Of a stretch of 64,000 nucleotides of DNA, positions 21,653-31,210 are shown piece after piece. The stretch spans positions 45,355,069 to 45,419,068 of the forward strand of contig OX637391.1 in NCBI GenBank assembly GCA_951799425.1, written 5' to 3'. The position numbers and the translations under genes are program-made. Source of the DNA: Ilex aquifolium. Lineage: Eukaryota > Streptophyta > Magnoliopsida > Aquifoliales > Aquifoliaceae. How positions within the stretch are numbered: the stretch's first letter is position 1; each line of letters begins with the position of its first letter. The notes below the pieces were generated by a model, which was given only the letters and a program-made list of their open reading frames with translations, was not told where the DNA came from and did no database searches.

Positions 21653-23514
21653 TTAATTACGTCCATTTGGCCCTAGCAGCCCTTCCTCTTCACATTCCCC
21701 TTTCCAACAGTCTCTCTCTCACTCACCGTCTCTCTCTCTCTCTCTCTCTGCCTCTCCCTGTGAGTCGAAGCCACAAGCCACCGCTGGCCCTCTCTCTCTC
21801 TGTCTCACTGAAGGTCCACAGCACATAACCGACAAGGCTTCATCGTAGGCTTCACCGAAGATCACTGAAGCTTCACCGAGAAGGCTCCAGAATCGAACAA
21901 ATCGATCGACCAAAATAAACAAAGCTCTTTCTTTCAAAATCAATCGATCAAAATCGAACAAAGCTGCTTCAAATTTTCACCAAAACTGAGGCTCTACCGT
22001 CTAAGGCTCCACCGTCTGAACTGAGGCTCCACCGGCTGAAGGCTCCACGGTATGGTCTCTTTCTCTCTCTCTCAGAATGGGGAAGGCGATACAGCTCTAT
22101 CTCTCTCAGATTTGTGGCTTCAGATTTGTAGCTCATCTGGGTTTATGTGTTTAATGTTGCCGTATGAGGCATTTGGGGATGCCATTAATTATCATTATTT
22201 CTTCTGGAGAGATGAGATTTACACGTTATAGATCATATATTTTCGGTGCTGTTTGACTGAATTTTAATGTTATATTTTTTAATTGATTTGAATCTTGCCT
22301 CTGCTGAACCTTTCGCATTGGTCACCCAATCGAATTATGATTCTGGGAATTTCGATATTCTTGCTTCAAAGTTCTTTGTAGAGGAAATTTAGTGTTGTTT
22401 TCATGAAATCTAGGTGCGAGTTAGAGAACCTTTCTGTCGATTTGTTGCAATTTCGTTCAATTTTTCTTGCTGATATGTACCCTTCTGATATGCAGGTAGT
22501 CTCAATTTCAAAGACTCTGTATGCCTCTCTAGCTGCTTGCAAATTGTTGGTATACTCTCTTTGGTTTACTAAGAGAATGATGTTATCATGTAATTGGAGG
22601 TGGTTTTGCCCGGAGAACCTACTTGTTTTTATATGAAACTTTTTTGGTATCTCATTTCTATTATCTAAGATTCTTTGGTCTTTGTTCCTTTCCATGATGA
22701 GAGAATAATAACATTCATACCTATTGTGGTTGCTGTAAGTAGCTATACTATTTGATTTTGTGAATTGTGTTGGGGAAAGAAATGTAGTTTATGCAATCTA
22801 GATTGGTTTTGAATTGCACGAGAATTTCTTTGATGTCCTGTAGGTTTGCAAGATCTTTGTAGGAGCTTGGTATGGAGTAGTGTAAATTGTTTATTTTTAT
22901 GGAATTGAGACTACCTGCCCTTCTTTTGTTCAGCCTTATATGAGTCTATGTATTCATATAATTGTACCAGTTTCTCAAATACAATCTTTCTCAGTTTTAT
23001 AAATTATTAAAAAAAATCAGATTTTTGTTGCTTCTTTGACTTGATTCAACTTTTCTGTTCCCAAGTTGCTAAATTAATAGTTTCAAGAAGTAGGCTCTGT
23101 ATCCTGGGAATTTATTTATGCTAACAAATCACTTCTAGTAGATTTTAATTATCCTCTTGAAATATTCTGTTCTATAAGAAGTTTGTGAACTTAAGTAACT
23201 GTAGACATAATGGGAATTTTTACTCATATGCTAATGCCGACATAGCTCTTTGGTGGATTTGATGGGATTGAAAGAAAACAAATTAAATGAGTTTCTTATT
23301 CTAAAGGATCTTGTGCTCTTATTTCGGAAGAGCACGTGGGAGTTTTACGTATTAATTCTGTTTGGACTATGGCAATATGGATGCTGGGAAAAGGTCTTTG
23401 ATGATGGTTTATGTATTGGTTGTATACTTATATGTAAATGCATTAATCTACACATGTACTTTTTTGTATGCATCTTTGATTTTTCTATTTGATTATTTCT
23501 TTTTGGTTGAGCAG
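21653..23514 (+). other. Leader-like and intron-like interior of CACTA-2
   Basis: It begins with long CT-rich tracts (21710-21800) and short repeats of GGCTTCACCGAAG / GGCTCCACCG(TCT) to about 22050, resembling a plant 5' untranslated region. Long T-rich, intron-like sequence follows. A short open stretch near 22494-22560 could be an exon, but I cannot identify it. Confidence 0.4.
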
Positions 23515-23832
23515 GTGGTATCTCCTTTTCCACCTTCTGAGAAGATTGGGATCAAATCAGTACAAAGGGAGTCTGAAGAAATTCTTCCCATGAAGCAGAT
23601 GAAAATGGACTGGGTTCCTTACATTCCTTTGGAAGACCGGTATGAATCTCCCTTTCGTTGCCTAATTTTCTTTGCTTTTTTTGTCTTCTGAATATGGAAT
23701 GTTCCTCATTGTATGAAGCTTTGAAATCTTTTTTTATATAGATGGTGCTTGTGTAATTTCATTGTACTGCAGGGACTCTCAAGTTGAAAGACTTAAGTCA
23801 CAAATTTTTATTTTGAGCTGCACACAAAGAAG
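23515..23832 (+). pseudogene. Captured two-exon fragment of an unnamed conserved gene
   Basis: Exons 23515-23639 and 23773-23832 are joined by a GT/AG intron of matching phase. They encode a segment containing SEKIGIKSVQRESEEILPMK, then KMDWVPYIPLEDRDSQVERL and KSQIFILSCTQRR. The composition and clean splice sites look like a real conserved plant protein, but I do not recognise which. Further exons of the parent are not visible nearby. It lies in CACTA-2 upstream of the TSR1-like exons and on the same strand. Confidence 0.55.
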
Positions 23833-24173
23833 GTATTAGTCCATTCTCTCCTCGTATATCCTCACAACACCCCCAACCCCTCCTCTCTCTCTCTCTCTAT
23901 GTGTGTGTGTGTGCTTGTACAACACAGTGAACACACAGTGCTTGAATTCTTTGAAATCAAAATGAAAGTTGGGAATTAGACTCTAATCAAAATGGTTCCA
24001 AACTTGTTTGTTTTGCCAATATTTTTAACACCTGTTTCTGTCCCCATGTATGTGAAATTCTGCGTTTAGACCCTAAGATGCTGGATCTTAATTGTTTAAA
24101 AAATGAATTTTATATGAGCCCTGAAGTAAGGTGTTGAAATTTGTTTGTCACTTAAGTCATTTGAGAATTTCAG

Positions 24174-24460
24174 GTTGATTTGGTATCTGATGATTGCAAT
24201 TCTGAAACATGCACCCTCCTCCTCACTGGTTATCTCCGTGCTCGCAATCTTTCAGTGGATCAGTTGGTAAGTTGTTCGGCCTTTGGCATGCATTTTGTGG
24301 CTCATTGTTGTTTTGTACATTCTAATCTTTTTTGGACCAGGTTCGTGTTTCAGGTGCTGGGGATTTTCAAATGTGCAAAATTGAAATTCTCAAGGATCCA
24401 TGTCCTTTGAATGTGAGAAAAGGGGACTTCATGGATTCGGATGAAGTACATGATGTGCAG
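24174..24460 (+). pseudogene. Captured TSR1-like exons (pre-rRNA processing)
   Basis: Exons 24174-24266 and 24341-24460 with consensus splice sites, both in the same phase. They encode VDLVSDDCNSETCTLLLTGY followed by LRARNLSVDQL, then VRVSGAGDFQMCKIEILKDP followed by CPLNVRKGDFMDSDEVHDVQ. This matches the central part of plant TSR1/BMS1-like proteins (20S pre-rRNA accumulation, 40S biogenesis in the nucleolus), whose GYLRxxxLSVNQLVHVSGxGDFQ stretch I recognise. Only two exons are present, so it is a transduplicated fragment. One change from the usual LVHVSG to LVRVSG is visible. Confidence 0.65.
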
Positions 24461-24789
24461 GTATAGGTTGCTTTCTGAAAATAATGAAGTGATAGTGTAA
24501 AACTGATTTTCCAACTGATTTTCCATTTTCCAGCTACCATCTTATCAAATATGATACCTCGAGAAATTACAAGCTCATTTTTTTTTGGGTTGTATTGACA
24601 ATCCTATGAATTGATATTTGTCAACTTTTTTATCAAACTTCTTCCTTTTTTGTGAAGGGATTAATGCATATGCAATACATTCAAATATTGATTGTTTAGT
24701 GTGAAGTCATTTGCCTTTAAGCATGCTTCATGCCATTTCCATATATGGTGATTATCGAATTGTAAGTTGTATTCTTATTCATTTCTCCC

Positions 24790-26560
24790 TCGCTTTAATA
24801 ATTCATGACTGGAGTATAGATGAATCTTCACCGCGATATGTTCCTAATATCTTTAATTTTTTGTCACTTTGTCTCTCTACCACAGCTTTAAACTCAAGAA
24901 ATTTGAAGAAAGCTTCTGATTTTTGTTTGAGAAAATAAAGCGACAACATCCAGGTATAATAATCAACAAATATAAGAAAATATATTTTGTTGCCAACTGA
25001 TGGTGTTCTGTTTGCCCTCAAATACTAGCATGCACTAATTCCAATGATGTTTTAGCTCTCCAAGAAATATTCGAGAATGGTAGCCTATGCATTTTCCCAT
25101 AAATACATTCTTCGCAGATTTTATCAATTTTTTCAATATATGATGTCATGTACCATACTTTTTTGTTTGAGCAATCTCAGGCCTCTATAATTTAAGTGTC
25201 CATATCTCAAATGCCATAAATAGGAATCACCGATTCTTCACTTTGAAGTGCAAGATTTTCATTTAGTGGCATAATAAGATGAAAAACTTTATTTTGGGTC
25301 ATTTGAACCTATGTCACTATTTAATTACGCATATCCTTTCTGAAGCAATTTTCCAACACTTAATAAATTTTGAGTTAGCCTTGGAACATAAAGAACATCA
25401 TAAACAAATTTTATATTACCTCCTTTTATGTAGACGACAATAACTCATTTGCCTTAGAGATTTTGCAGCCTTCCATCATCAAGTTTTACTTGTAAGAAAC
25501 TTTGTCATCCAGCTCCGTAATCTTTTGATTCCTGGCCATATGATTGTTGCATCCATTATCCAAATACCATGTATTTTTTTATTCTTTGAATAACTATACA
25601 AGAGAGCATGGCATCTCTTTCCTTCGCTTCTGAAAAATTTGCCTAGCAATCTCATTGTGAGTGATTTAATACTTTTGTAGTTTTGCATCTGAATGTACAA
25701 TCTTTGGCAGTATAATTGAATCTTTTGCAAATAATACAGTGAGAAACAATTATCGTCAAAATTACTTTTGATTGGTGTAACCTCTTTCTTTATCTCGGGT
25801 TTGAAATGAATTTTGTCTTCCACAACCTCTCCATATTGACCTCTTTTTTGAAATTTGCCCCTTAATTTTCTTTGCACCGTTTATACGTTCTTTCCTTCTT
25901 TCAATATTGACTTTGGATTGAAATGTTTGTTCCAAATATTGGTTTGTAAACCTACTCATCATTTTCTCGTGTGCCTCTAGAGAACTCATTAACTCATGCC
26001 AAGTCAGTTTTGACAAATCTTTAGCTTCCTTGATTGCTATAATGATATGTTTGAATCTTGATTGCTATAACGATATGTTTGAATATTGCAGCTAGGCTCC
26101 ATAGGACTTTTTCAACAATTTTCTTGTCTGAAAGAGTATCTCCATAACTTCTGATGGATTCATTTTCTTTCATTGCTAGATTATCAAAATCTCACCATAG
26201 AGTTTGAAGCTTGATAGAGATTATCTTATCAAATCTTTCATACACAATCTTCAATATCTTTCATGTCTCCTTTGAATTTTTTGCACTCAAAATTCATAGA
26301 AAAATAGTTTTCCTAACCCTCGTTGAATATGAAGTAGCTCCACTGCATCTCTTCTTTTTGGTCTCCTTGTATTTTATTTAATTTGCATATTTCCAATTTG
26401 CTAATTATTCATCATATATATGTGGTGCTTCAAATCCAGATTCAAGTATATCCCACAAATCTTGTGAAATAAATAAAATCTCCAATTGGATTCTCCAATA
26501 CTTATAATTGGAATGAGGGCTCGCTCAGAATTGAACATGAAAATATTAGCTTCTATTGTA
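24790..26560 (-). mobile_element. Ty1/copia gag-protease-integrase fragment, broken
   Basis: Minus-strand reading from right to left shows a copia gag (UBN2-type, with LTWHELMSSLEAHEKMMSRF), a protease-region block (GIWIMDATIIWPG) and the start of integrase with YFLIFVDYYTWMLSLYFLKQ. No reverse transcriptase, RNase H or LTRs were found. It is a partial, much-decayed copy inside CACTA-2. Confidence 0.7.
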
Positions 26561-27016
26561 GTGGTTTATCTTAAAAGGCTGTGAGCTTATGCTAACTGAC
26601 TTGTGTAGTGCTGGATTGCATTTGCTTCGCAGCATTAGAACAAAAATTTCTATATACAATGCCCCTTTATTTGCACAATGTAGATTTGATATAATTAGAT
26701 CTTTGAGTTGCTCAAACAAATTTTAAAATGGGTGGTTAGGGTGTTCTGTAAGCAAGTGTTCCACATGCCAAATGTTCGTAAATATTTCATATGTGGCATA
26801 GGCGAGGAGGGAACTCCATTTGTATATGACAAGCATCAAGTACAGAGACAATTTCTGCTGTTTAATAATCACTCTGTGTTGTGTTCAGGTTGATATGTAT
26901 AACCAGTAAACCAAAAATCCTATGTTTGCTGTGTGGCAGCACTATTTTCCTATGTTTGCTTTGTGGCAGCACTAAATAGGATTGTTTGGGTTTTCTAATT
27001 TGGTCTCAAATTGCAG
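26561..27016. other. CACTA-2 interior, intron-like
   Basis: T-rich sequence with short frames between the copia fragment and the next captured exon. A direct repeat, CCTATGTTTGCT-TGTGGCAGCACT, occurs at about 26920-26975. Nothing coding is recognised. Confidence 0.35.
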
Positions 27017-27085
27017 GCTCAACAGCTGAACAAAGACATATTTGAGACCATATACTACCAGATTTTAAAGGCTTCATCTGGAGCA
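27017..27085 (+). pseudogene. Captured exon fragment resembling ribonucleotide reductase large subunit
   Basis: After the acceptor AAATTGCAG the frame reads AQQLNKDIFETIYYQILKAS. Class I ribonucleotide reductase large subunits (RNR1) carry an almost identical QLNKDIFETIYYHALKAS helix. Downstream sequence diverges from the family at once, so only this exon or part of it was captured. The match is short but distinctive; the parent assignment is moderate. Confidence 0.5.
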
Positions 27086-27499
27086 CTGAATTATTTATGG
27101 AAGGAGGATGTGGTTGGATATGAAGCAGTTGCATGGAGCTTGCTTGAGGCTTGGTTGTTGATCAGTGGTTTTCTGTTATTTTGACAGATTGCTACTTCTC
27201 AAAATTCTGTTTAGTTTTGATTTAGATGACTGTTGGAGCTGTTCAAGTTTAAGAGACATTAAATGTAATTAGAGATGGTTTAAATCCTCTTGAAGGATTA
27301 AAGTCATTTTTTCAATTTTTAGAACTTCATGTTCTTTGATTAATTCTTGTAATTCATTCTTTTTTGGAAATAAATTTTTGTTTTTTTTAAAAAAAGATGT
27401 GAAATGTATTAATTGTATTAGTTTTTTATTGAACACAGGTATTATTGGTGTACAGGTGAAAAATTATCATTTTTTATGAATTATTTTTAAAAAAAAAAA

Positions 27500-28350
27500 A
27501 AAATTTTGCGACGAAATTAAAAACGTCGCAAAAAATTGAAGAAAAAATATTTTTGGCGACGACTTTTATACATCGCTAATAATTAATTATAGTAATTTAC
27601 ATATTTTTTTGTACAAATTTATTCGCGACGATTTATTTTACGTCGCTAAATATTAATTAAATTATTATTTTTTTATATTTTTATTTTCGTAAAAATTTAT
27701 TTGCGACGATTATTTTTACGTCGTCATAAATTAATTAAATTATTATTTTTTACAATTTTAATTTTGTAAAAAATTATTTGCGACGATTTTTTTTCGTCGC
27801 CAAAAATTAATTAAATTATTTTTTTTACATTTTTTTTATATAAAAATTTTTTTGCGACGATTTTTTTACGTCGCAAAAAATTAATTAAATTATTTTTTTT
27901 ACATTTTTATTTATGTAAAAAATTATTAGTGACGATTTTTTTACGTCGCAAAAAATTAATTAAATTATTTTTTTTTACATTTTTTATTTATGTAAAAAAT
28001 TATTAGCGACGATTTTTTTACGTCGCAAAAAATTAATTAAATTTTTTTTTTACATTTTTTATTTATGTAAAAAATTATTAGCAACGATTTTTTTACGTTC
28101 CAAAAAATTAATTAAATTATTTTTTTTTATTTTGTTACGCTGGTGGAATAGATTTTTAGCTACTTTTTTTTAACTTTTGGCTACGTTTTTTTTTCGTCGC
28201 AAAAAATTTTTTTTGCGATGAAAATAATTTTACGTCGCAAAATACTTTCTGCGACGAAGACGCGACGAAAAAAAAACGTCGCGAAAAATAATTTGCGACG
28301 ATTTTTTTGAATTTAGCGACGAAAAAAATCGTCGGAAAAAACGATTTTTG
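27500..28350. repeat. Right subterminal array of CACTA-2
   Basis: About a dozen units of roughly 70-75 bp, each with a hairpin GCGACGATTTTTTTACGTCG followed by AAAAATTAATTAAATTATTT. Unit sequence differs from the left array although both share GCGACG and CGTCGC arms, so the element ends are asymmetric. Confidence 0.8.
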
Positions 28351-28358
28351 TTGTAGTG

Positions 28359-28636
28359 AGTGCTAGACAATAACACTGATCGTGGTAGTAACATGGACAG
28401 TAAATTGATTGATCTTAATGCAAGGCCTCAACGGATCCATGGGGAAGCTTCAAATGATCAGGTATTCATCTTTGACAGGAGTTCTATGTATATTTCTGAT
28501 GTTCCATCTTAATTAATCAGGAATTGTTTTGCTTCCTTTTATATTAAAGGAACAGGGAGTGGATTTTCTAAGTGGTAGTAACCACGAATCTGCAAGTGTG
28601 GTTCCGGGTGGATTCTTTAGAAGAGAGAATGAGTGA
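28359..28636 (+). pseudogene. Captured exons of unnamed gene, 3' part with stop
   Basis: This continues the exon split by CACTA-2 with LDNNTDRGSNMDSKLIDLNA and RPQRIHGEASNDQ to a GT donor at 28462. The final exon, 28550-28636, encodes EQGVDFLSGSNHESASVVPG and GFFRRENE before a TGA stop. The acceptor is ATATTAAAG. The parent gene is not recognised. It looks like the C-terminus of a plant protein rich in Asn, Ser and Arg. Confidence 0.55.
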
Positions 28637-29469
28637 TGATTGAGATATATGCTTGCTTCTGATTAAATTTTCTCTCGTTTTTCTACTTCTTGTTCCACAG
28701 GGGGCAGTGGTTGTAATGCTGTTGATGGTTTCTAGGAAGATTTTATTGTTTATGAGGGTGAATTGTTCAGAAGGATGTTTGAGATCATTTATAATGTTTG
28801 TAGCAGTGCACAAAATTGTAAGGCCTTGCTACTTTAAAAAAGGTTGTCTAGTGTGGAAAATATATTTTCTTGTTAGTTAAACATCTTTGCTTGTTGGGTT
28901 TTCTGTTTGGATTGAATTTGTATTATTGGAAATACAAATATGTTCATTTTTATTGTTTTATGTGGAATTCATGTGTTAATTGATATGTCGCATTTTGATC
29001 ACAGACAGTATACTATTCTCTTAATGGTAGATTACACTCCATGAATGGGTGTTGATTTGTTTGAAACATGTCATTTTTATTGGTTGGAGGTTGAGGTCAG
29101 TTCAGATTGACGCTGTGAAAACTGTTGGTGGCCTGTTTTACTAGTGTTATTGGTTGGAGGTGGCTGTAAGAGTGATGTTTCTGCTGACTGTTTTGGGAGC
29201 TGGCCTGTAATCTTTTGATTTGGTTTTCTGTTTGTTTTTGTTTCTGGAATAGGAGGCCTTATGTGGTTTTCCTTTTTGCTTCTTGTAACGACTGGTTTTG
29301 TGTTAAAAAAAAGAAGAAGATGGAAGCACTGATGCAGGGGATTACCTGTGCTTCAAAAAAAGAGGACTATTGTTTTTGATAATATGGACTGATTTGGTCT
29401 TTGTTGTCTGAAGTACAGGGGTAGAAAAGGGTGGTTGTGGTGAAGCCTTTGTGCTGGAGTTGTTGTTTT

Positions 29470-29501
<32 letters not shown>

Positions 29502-29624
29502 GGTATTTTTAGTAGCTTGACTATCAATTTTTCATCAGGTGGAAAATCTCTGAATATTTAAAATTACTATTCTAGTGAAAATGCAATTAGTTAGGTTTTA
29601 TTATGAAAAAAAAATATTAATTAT
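28637..29624. other. CACTA-1 right interior
   Basis: 3'-UTR-like and AT-rich sequence after the captured stop codon, with a TA microsatellite near 29484-29500. No gene was recognised. Confidence 0.4.
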
Positions 29625-29934
29625 CATTACCGGCGTTTAAATAAACGCCGGAAACCAGAAAATCATAAATAATAATTACTGACGTTTAAATAAACGCCGT
29701 AAAATAGCTCTGGTCACCGAAATTTTACAAGGAAGCCGTCGATTAAATAAGCGTCGTTTTAGTGTTTAGTAAACGTCACTTTAATTTTTGTGGCGTTTAA
29801 TTATACGCCGGTAATTTTCCCGACGGAGCTTTCGACGTCGTTAATAGCAAACGTTAGTAATAATATTTTGTGACGTTTATTTACATTTTACCGGCGTTTA
29901 TTAAACGTCGGTAAATATCTTTTTTCTTACAGTG
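29625..29934. repeat. Right subterminal repeats of CACTA-1
   Basis: Several TTACCGGCGTTTAAATAAAC and GCCGG-type palindromes up to the terminal TTTCTTACAGTG. They share the GGCGTTTA core with the left end of the same element, which supports pairing these two ends. Confidence 0.75.
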
Positions 29935-30197
29935 ACATGTGTCAACATAGGGATGCTCTGGGTTCTCAGTGCAGTGGACACGCGTCAATCGCAGAGAGCT
30001 CCAGAGGGAACACATGTCATGGACACGTGTCTATGCATGGGGCGTCCGGGGGTACTGTTGTGCCGAGGACATGTGTCGCTCACAGGGAGATCTGAGGGGA
30101 CTCATGCCAAGGATGCATGTCAATACTTGAAACGCCCACGTTTATCATGCCGAGGGCACGTGTCGACTCCATGTTAATTCACTTAAACGTCCCATCA
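29935..30197 (-). repeat. Upstream LTR of gypsy element 1, outer part
   Basis: Continues the LTR interrupted at 15921. It corresponds to about 5547-5808 of the downstream LTR and ends at ACGTCCCATCA. It contains further GGACACGTGTC-type motifs. Confidence 0.85.
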
Positions 30198-30686
30198 GTT
30201 TTCGTAAGTGAAAAAATGATATTCGTGAGAGGTAAACATCTACAAGTAAAGGGCGCCCTTACAAAAAAAACTTTAGGCACCTGTAAAAAACAAAAACATC
30301 TCACTGTGGGGAAATTAACTTGTTAGTTCTTTACATAAGCTTAATAACAGTGAGGTTTTAGTACCTCAATAAGTCCCGAGTCAACCAAAGTACTCAAAGT
30401 GTAAAGGTCGCAGTTGCATGATTAGACTTTCTTTTATAGTCTCTCTCTCCAGGTAAAGTGTGCCTAGTGTATGTTGAATTCGAGATGATTAGTTGGTGAA
30501 ATGTAAGGATTCCCTCTTTCTAGAAAGAAGACTGGTTATTTGATGACCATTGACAACACGGCCGCCGTTGGATATTTCTTAGGAGATGGAGGATGGAGGA
30601 AGACTTAAGACATGTTATAGTGCTGTACTGTTATGGCCAGATACGAAGTAACTGTGTAGATAGATCCCACAAAAGTATTTAGCAAA
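30198..30686. other. Upstream region of VQ-2, with a block shared with 43.95 kb
   Basis: 30325-30450 aligns at roughly three quarters identity with 43945-44060. Shared blocks include TTAGTTCTT, AAGCTTA, AATAAGTC-CGAGTCAACCA, ACTCAAAGT and AGACTTTCT. This marks an old duplication of flanking DNA around the VQ genes. Other sequence to the ATG at 30687 is not shared with the intact VQ gene. Confidence 0.5.
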
Positions 30687-31036
30687 ATGGGTAACCATAG
30701 GAACAAGGATTATCAGCTGCACTTAAAGGGTAAAAATCCCACCAGAGGCAGTGAAGAAGGGATCAAGGTGAAGTACATATCAAGCCCTGTGATGGTGACA
30801 GCCAATAACGCTTCCGAGTTCCGAGCAATCGTTCAAGAACTCACCGGCCAAAACTCCCACATCAGAAACCCCGGCGATGCAGACACAATGGTAAGCAATA
30901 AATCTAGCCAGATTCATAGTCATGGAACTTCAATTTCACACCCGGTTTTCAAAAAATGGAGTACATGAATACTTGAACACTCTATCATCCTTGGAGATTA
31001 ATAAAGATTTGTTCTGGGGAGAAGTTTCAGAGAGCT
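30687..31036 (+). pseudogene. VQ-motif gene copy with C-terminal frameshift (VQ-2)
   Basis: The ATG at 30687 opens a 93-residue frame ending at 30968. Residues 1-80 closely match the intact copy at 40674, including VKYISSPVMV and the VQ core FRAIVQELTG at residues 45-54. One extra A in an A-run near 30955 shifts the frame, so the conserved C-terminal NKDLFWGEVSES block is lost from the product although its DNA persists to about 31035. Homology to the other copy continues through the 3' flank to about 31210. A truncated protein with an intact VQ motif could still be made, so it may not be fully dead. Confidence 0.75.
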
Positions 31037-31210
31037 GATCCAGCTTACATTTTCATCGCCAGTAGTGGTTTTATCTTTCAACAGTTATTACCTTGGAGTT
31101 CTTGTTGATTTTATTCCTGCTTATAATTCCTAGTAAAGAATAATAAATCCAGAAGATGTCCAGTACTGCTTCATACATAGAGCTATCCTTATATGTCAAG
31201 TTATACAATT
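31037..31210. repeat. 3' flank shared by VQ-2 and VQ-3
   Basis: Matches 41046-41215 downstream of the intact VQ gene. Shared blocks include TTTTCAACAG, CTTGGAGTTCTTGT, ATTGCTTATAA, ATCCTTATA and AGTTATACAATTCTGATCC. The duplication that made the two genes therefore included at least 170 bp of 3' sequence. Confidence 0.65.

Larger units (their letters stand above)
17895..28358. mobile_element. CACTA-2: 10.5-kb Pack-type CACTA transposon nested in CACTA-1
   Basis: The left end is CACTACAACAAAAAGC and the right end CGATTTTTGTTGTAGTG, giving inverted termini CACTACAACAAAAA. The 3-bp flanks are AAT at 17892-17894 and AGT at 28359-28361, a duplication with one change. The ends carry dense arrays of GCGACG palindromes, different left and right. 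The interior contains a large A/T-rich minisatellite, a leader-like C/T-rich region, plus-strand exon fragments of at least three host genes, and a broken copia fragment. No transposase is recognisable, so it was probably mobilised by a partner element. The insertion sits inside an exon already captured by CACTA-1, so it is younger than that capture. Confidence 0.85.
15922..29934. mobile_element. CACTA-1: Pack-type CACTA transposon, itself split by CACTA-2
   Basis: The left end is CACTACAAGAATTATGGG and the right end TTTTTTCTTACAGTG (inverted: CACTGTAAGAAAAAA). The termini are flanked by a 3-bp duplication ACA, the usual CACTA (CMC/EnSpm) signature. Subterminal repeats with GGCGTTTAAGTCAAACGCC-like palindromes occur at both ends. 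Without the inner element it is about 3.5 kb. No transposase or TNPD-like protein is visible. Instead it holds a plant-type 5' leader, two exons of an RRM protein (BPA1-like) and two exons of an unnamed gene, all on the plus strand and with good splice sites. This fits a non-autonomous, gene-capturing element. Confidence 0.85.
4705..30197 (-). mobile_element. Tat-lineage Ty3/gypsy element, broken, with nested CACTA insertions
   Basis: An LTR retroelement read right to left. The upstream LTR is split between 15086-15921 and 29935-30197. Inward from it come a primer-binding region, gag, protease, reverse transcriptase, RNase H, integrase, a tandem-repeat zone, an antisense reading region, a purine-rich tract and the downstream LTR (4705-5808). 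The order and the extra antisense region fit the Tat lineage. It is broken at many points, and the LTRs look roughly 15% diverged by eye over their first 200 bp, suggesting several to about ten million years. It sits in a VQ gene; flanks GATTTC and GTTTTC may be a decayed target duplication. CACTA-1 entered its upstream LTR later. Confidence 0.85.

Noticed and set aside
4699-30203. Target duplication of gypsy element 1
   Set aside because: GATTTC and GTTTTC are similar, but no exact 5-bp repeat abuts the TG/CA ends, so it is left as a candidate only.
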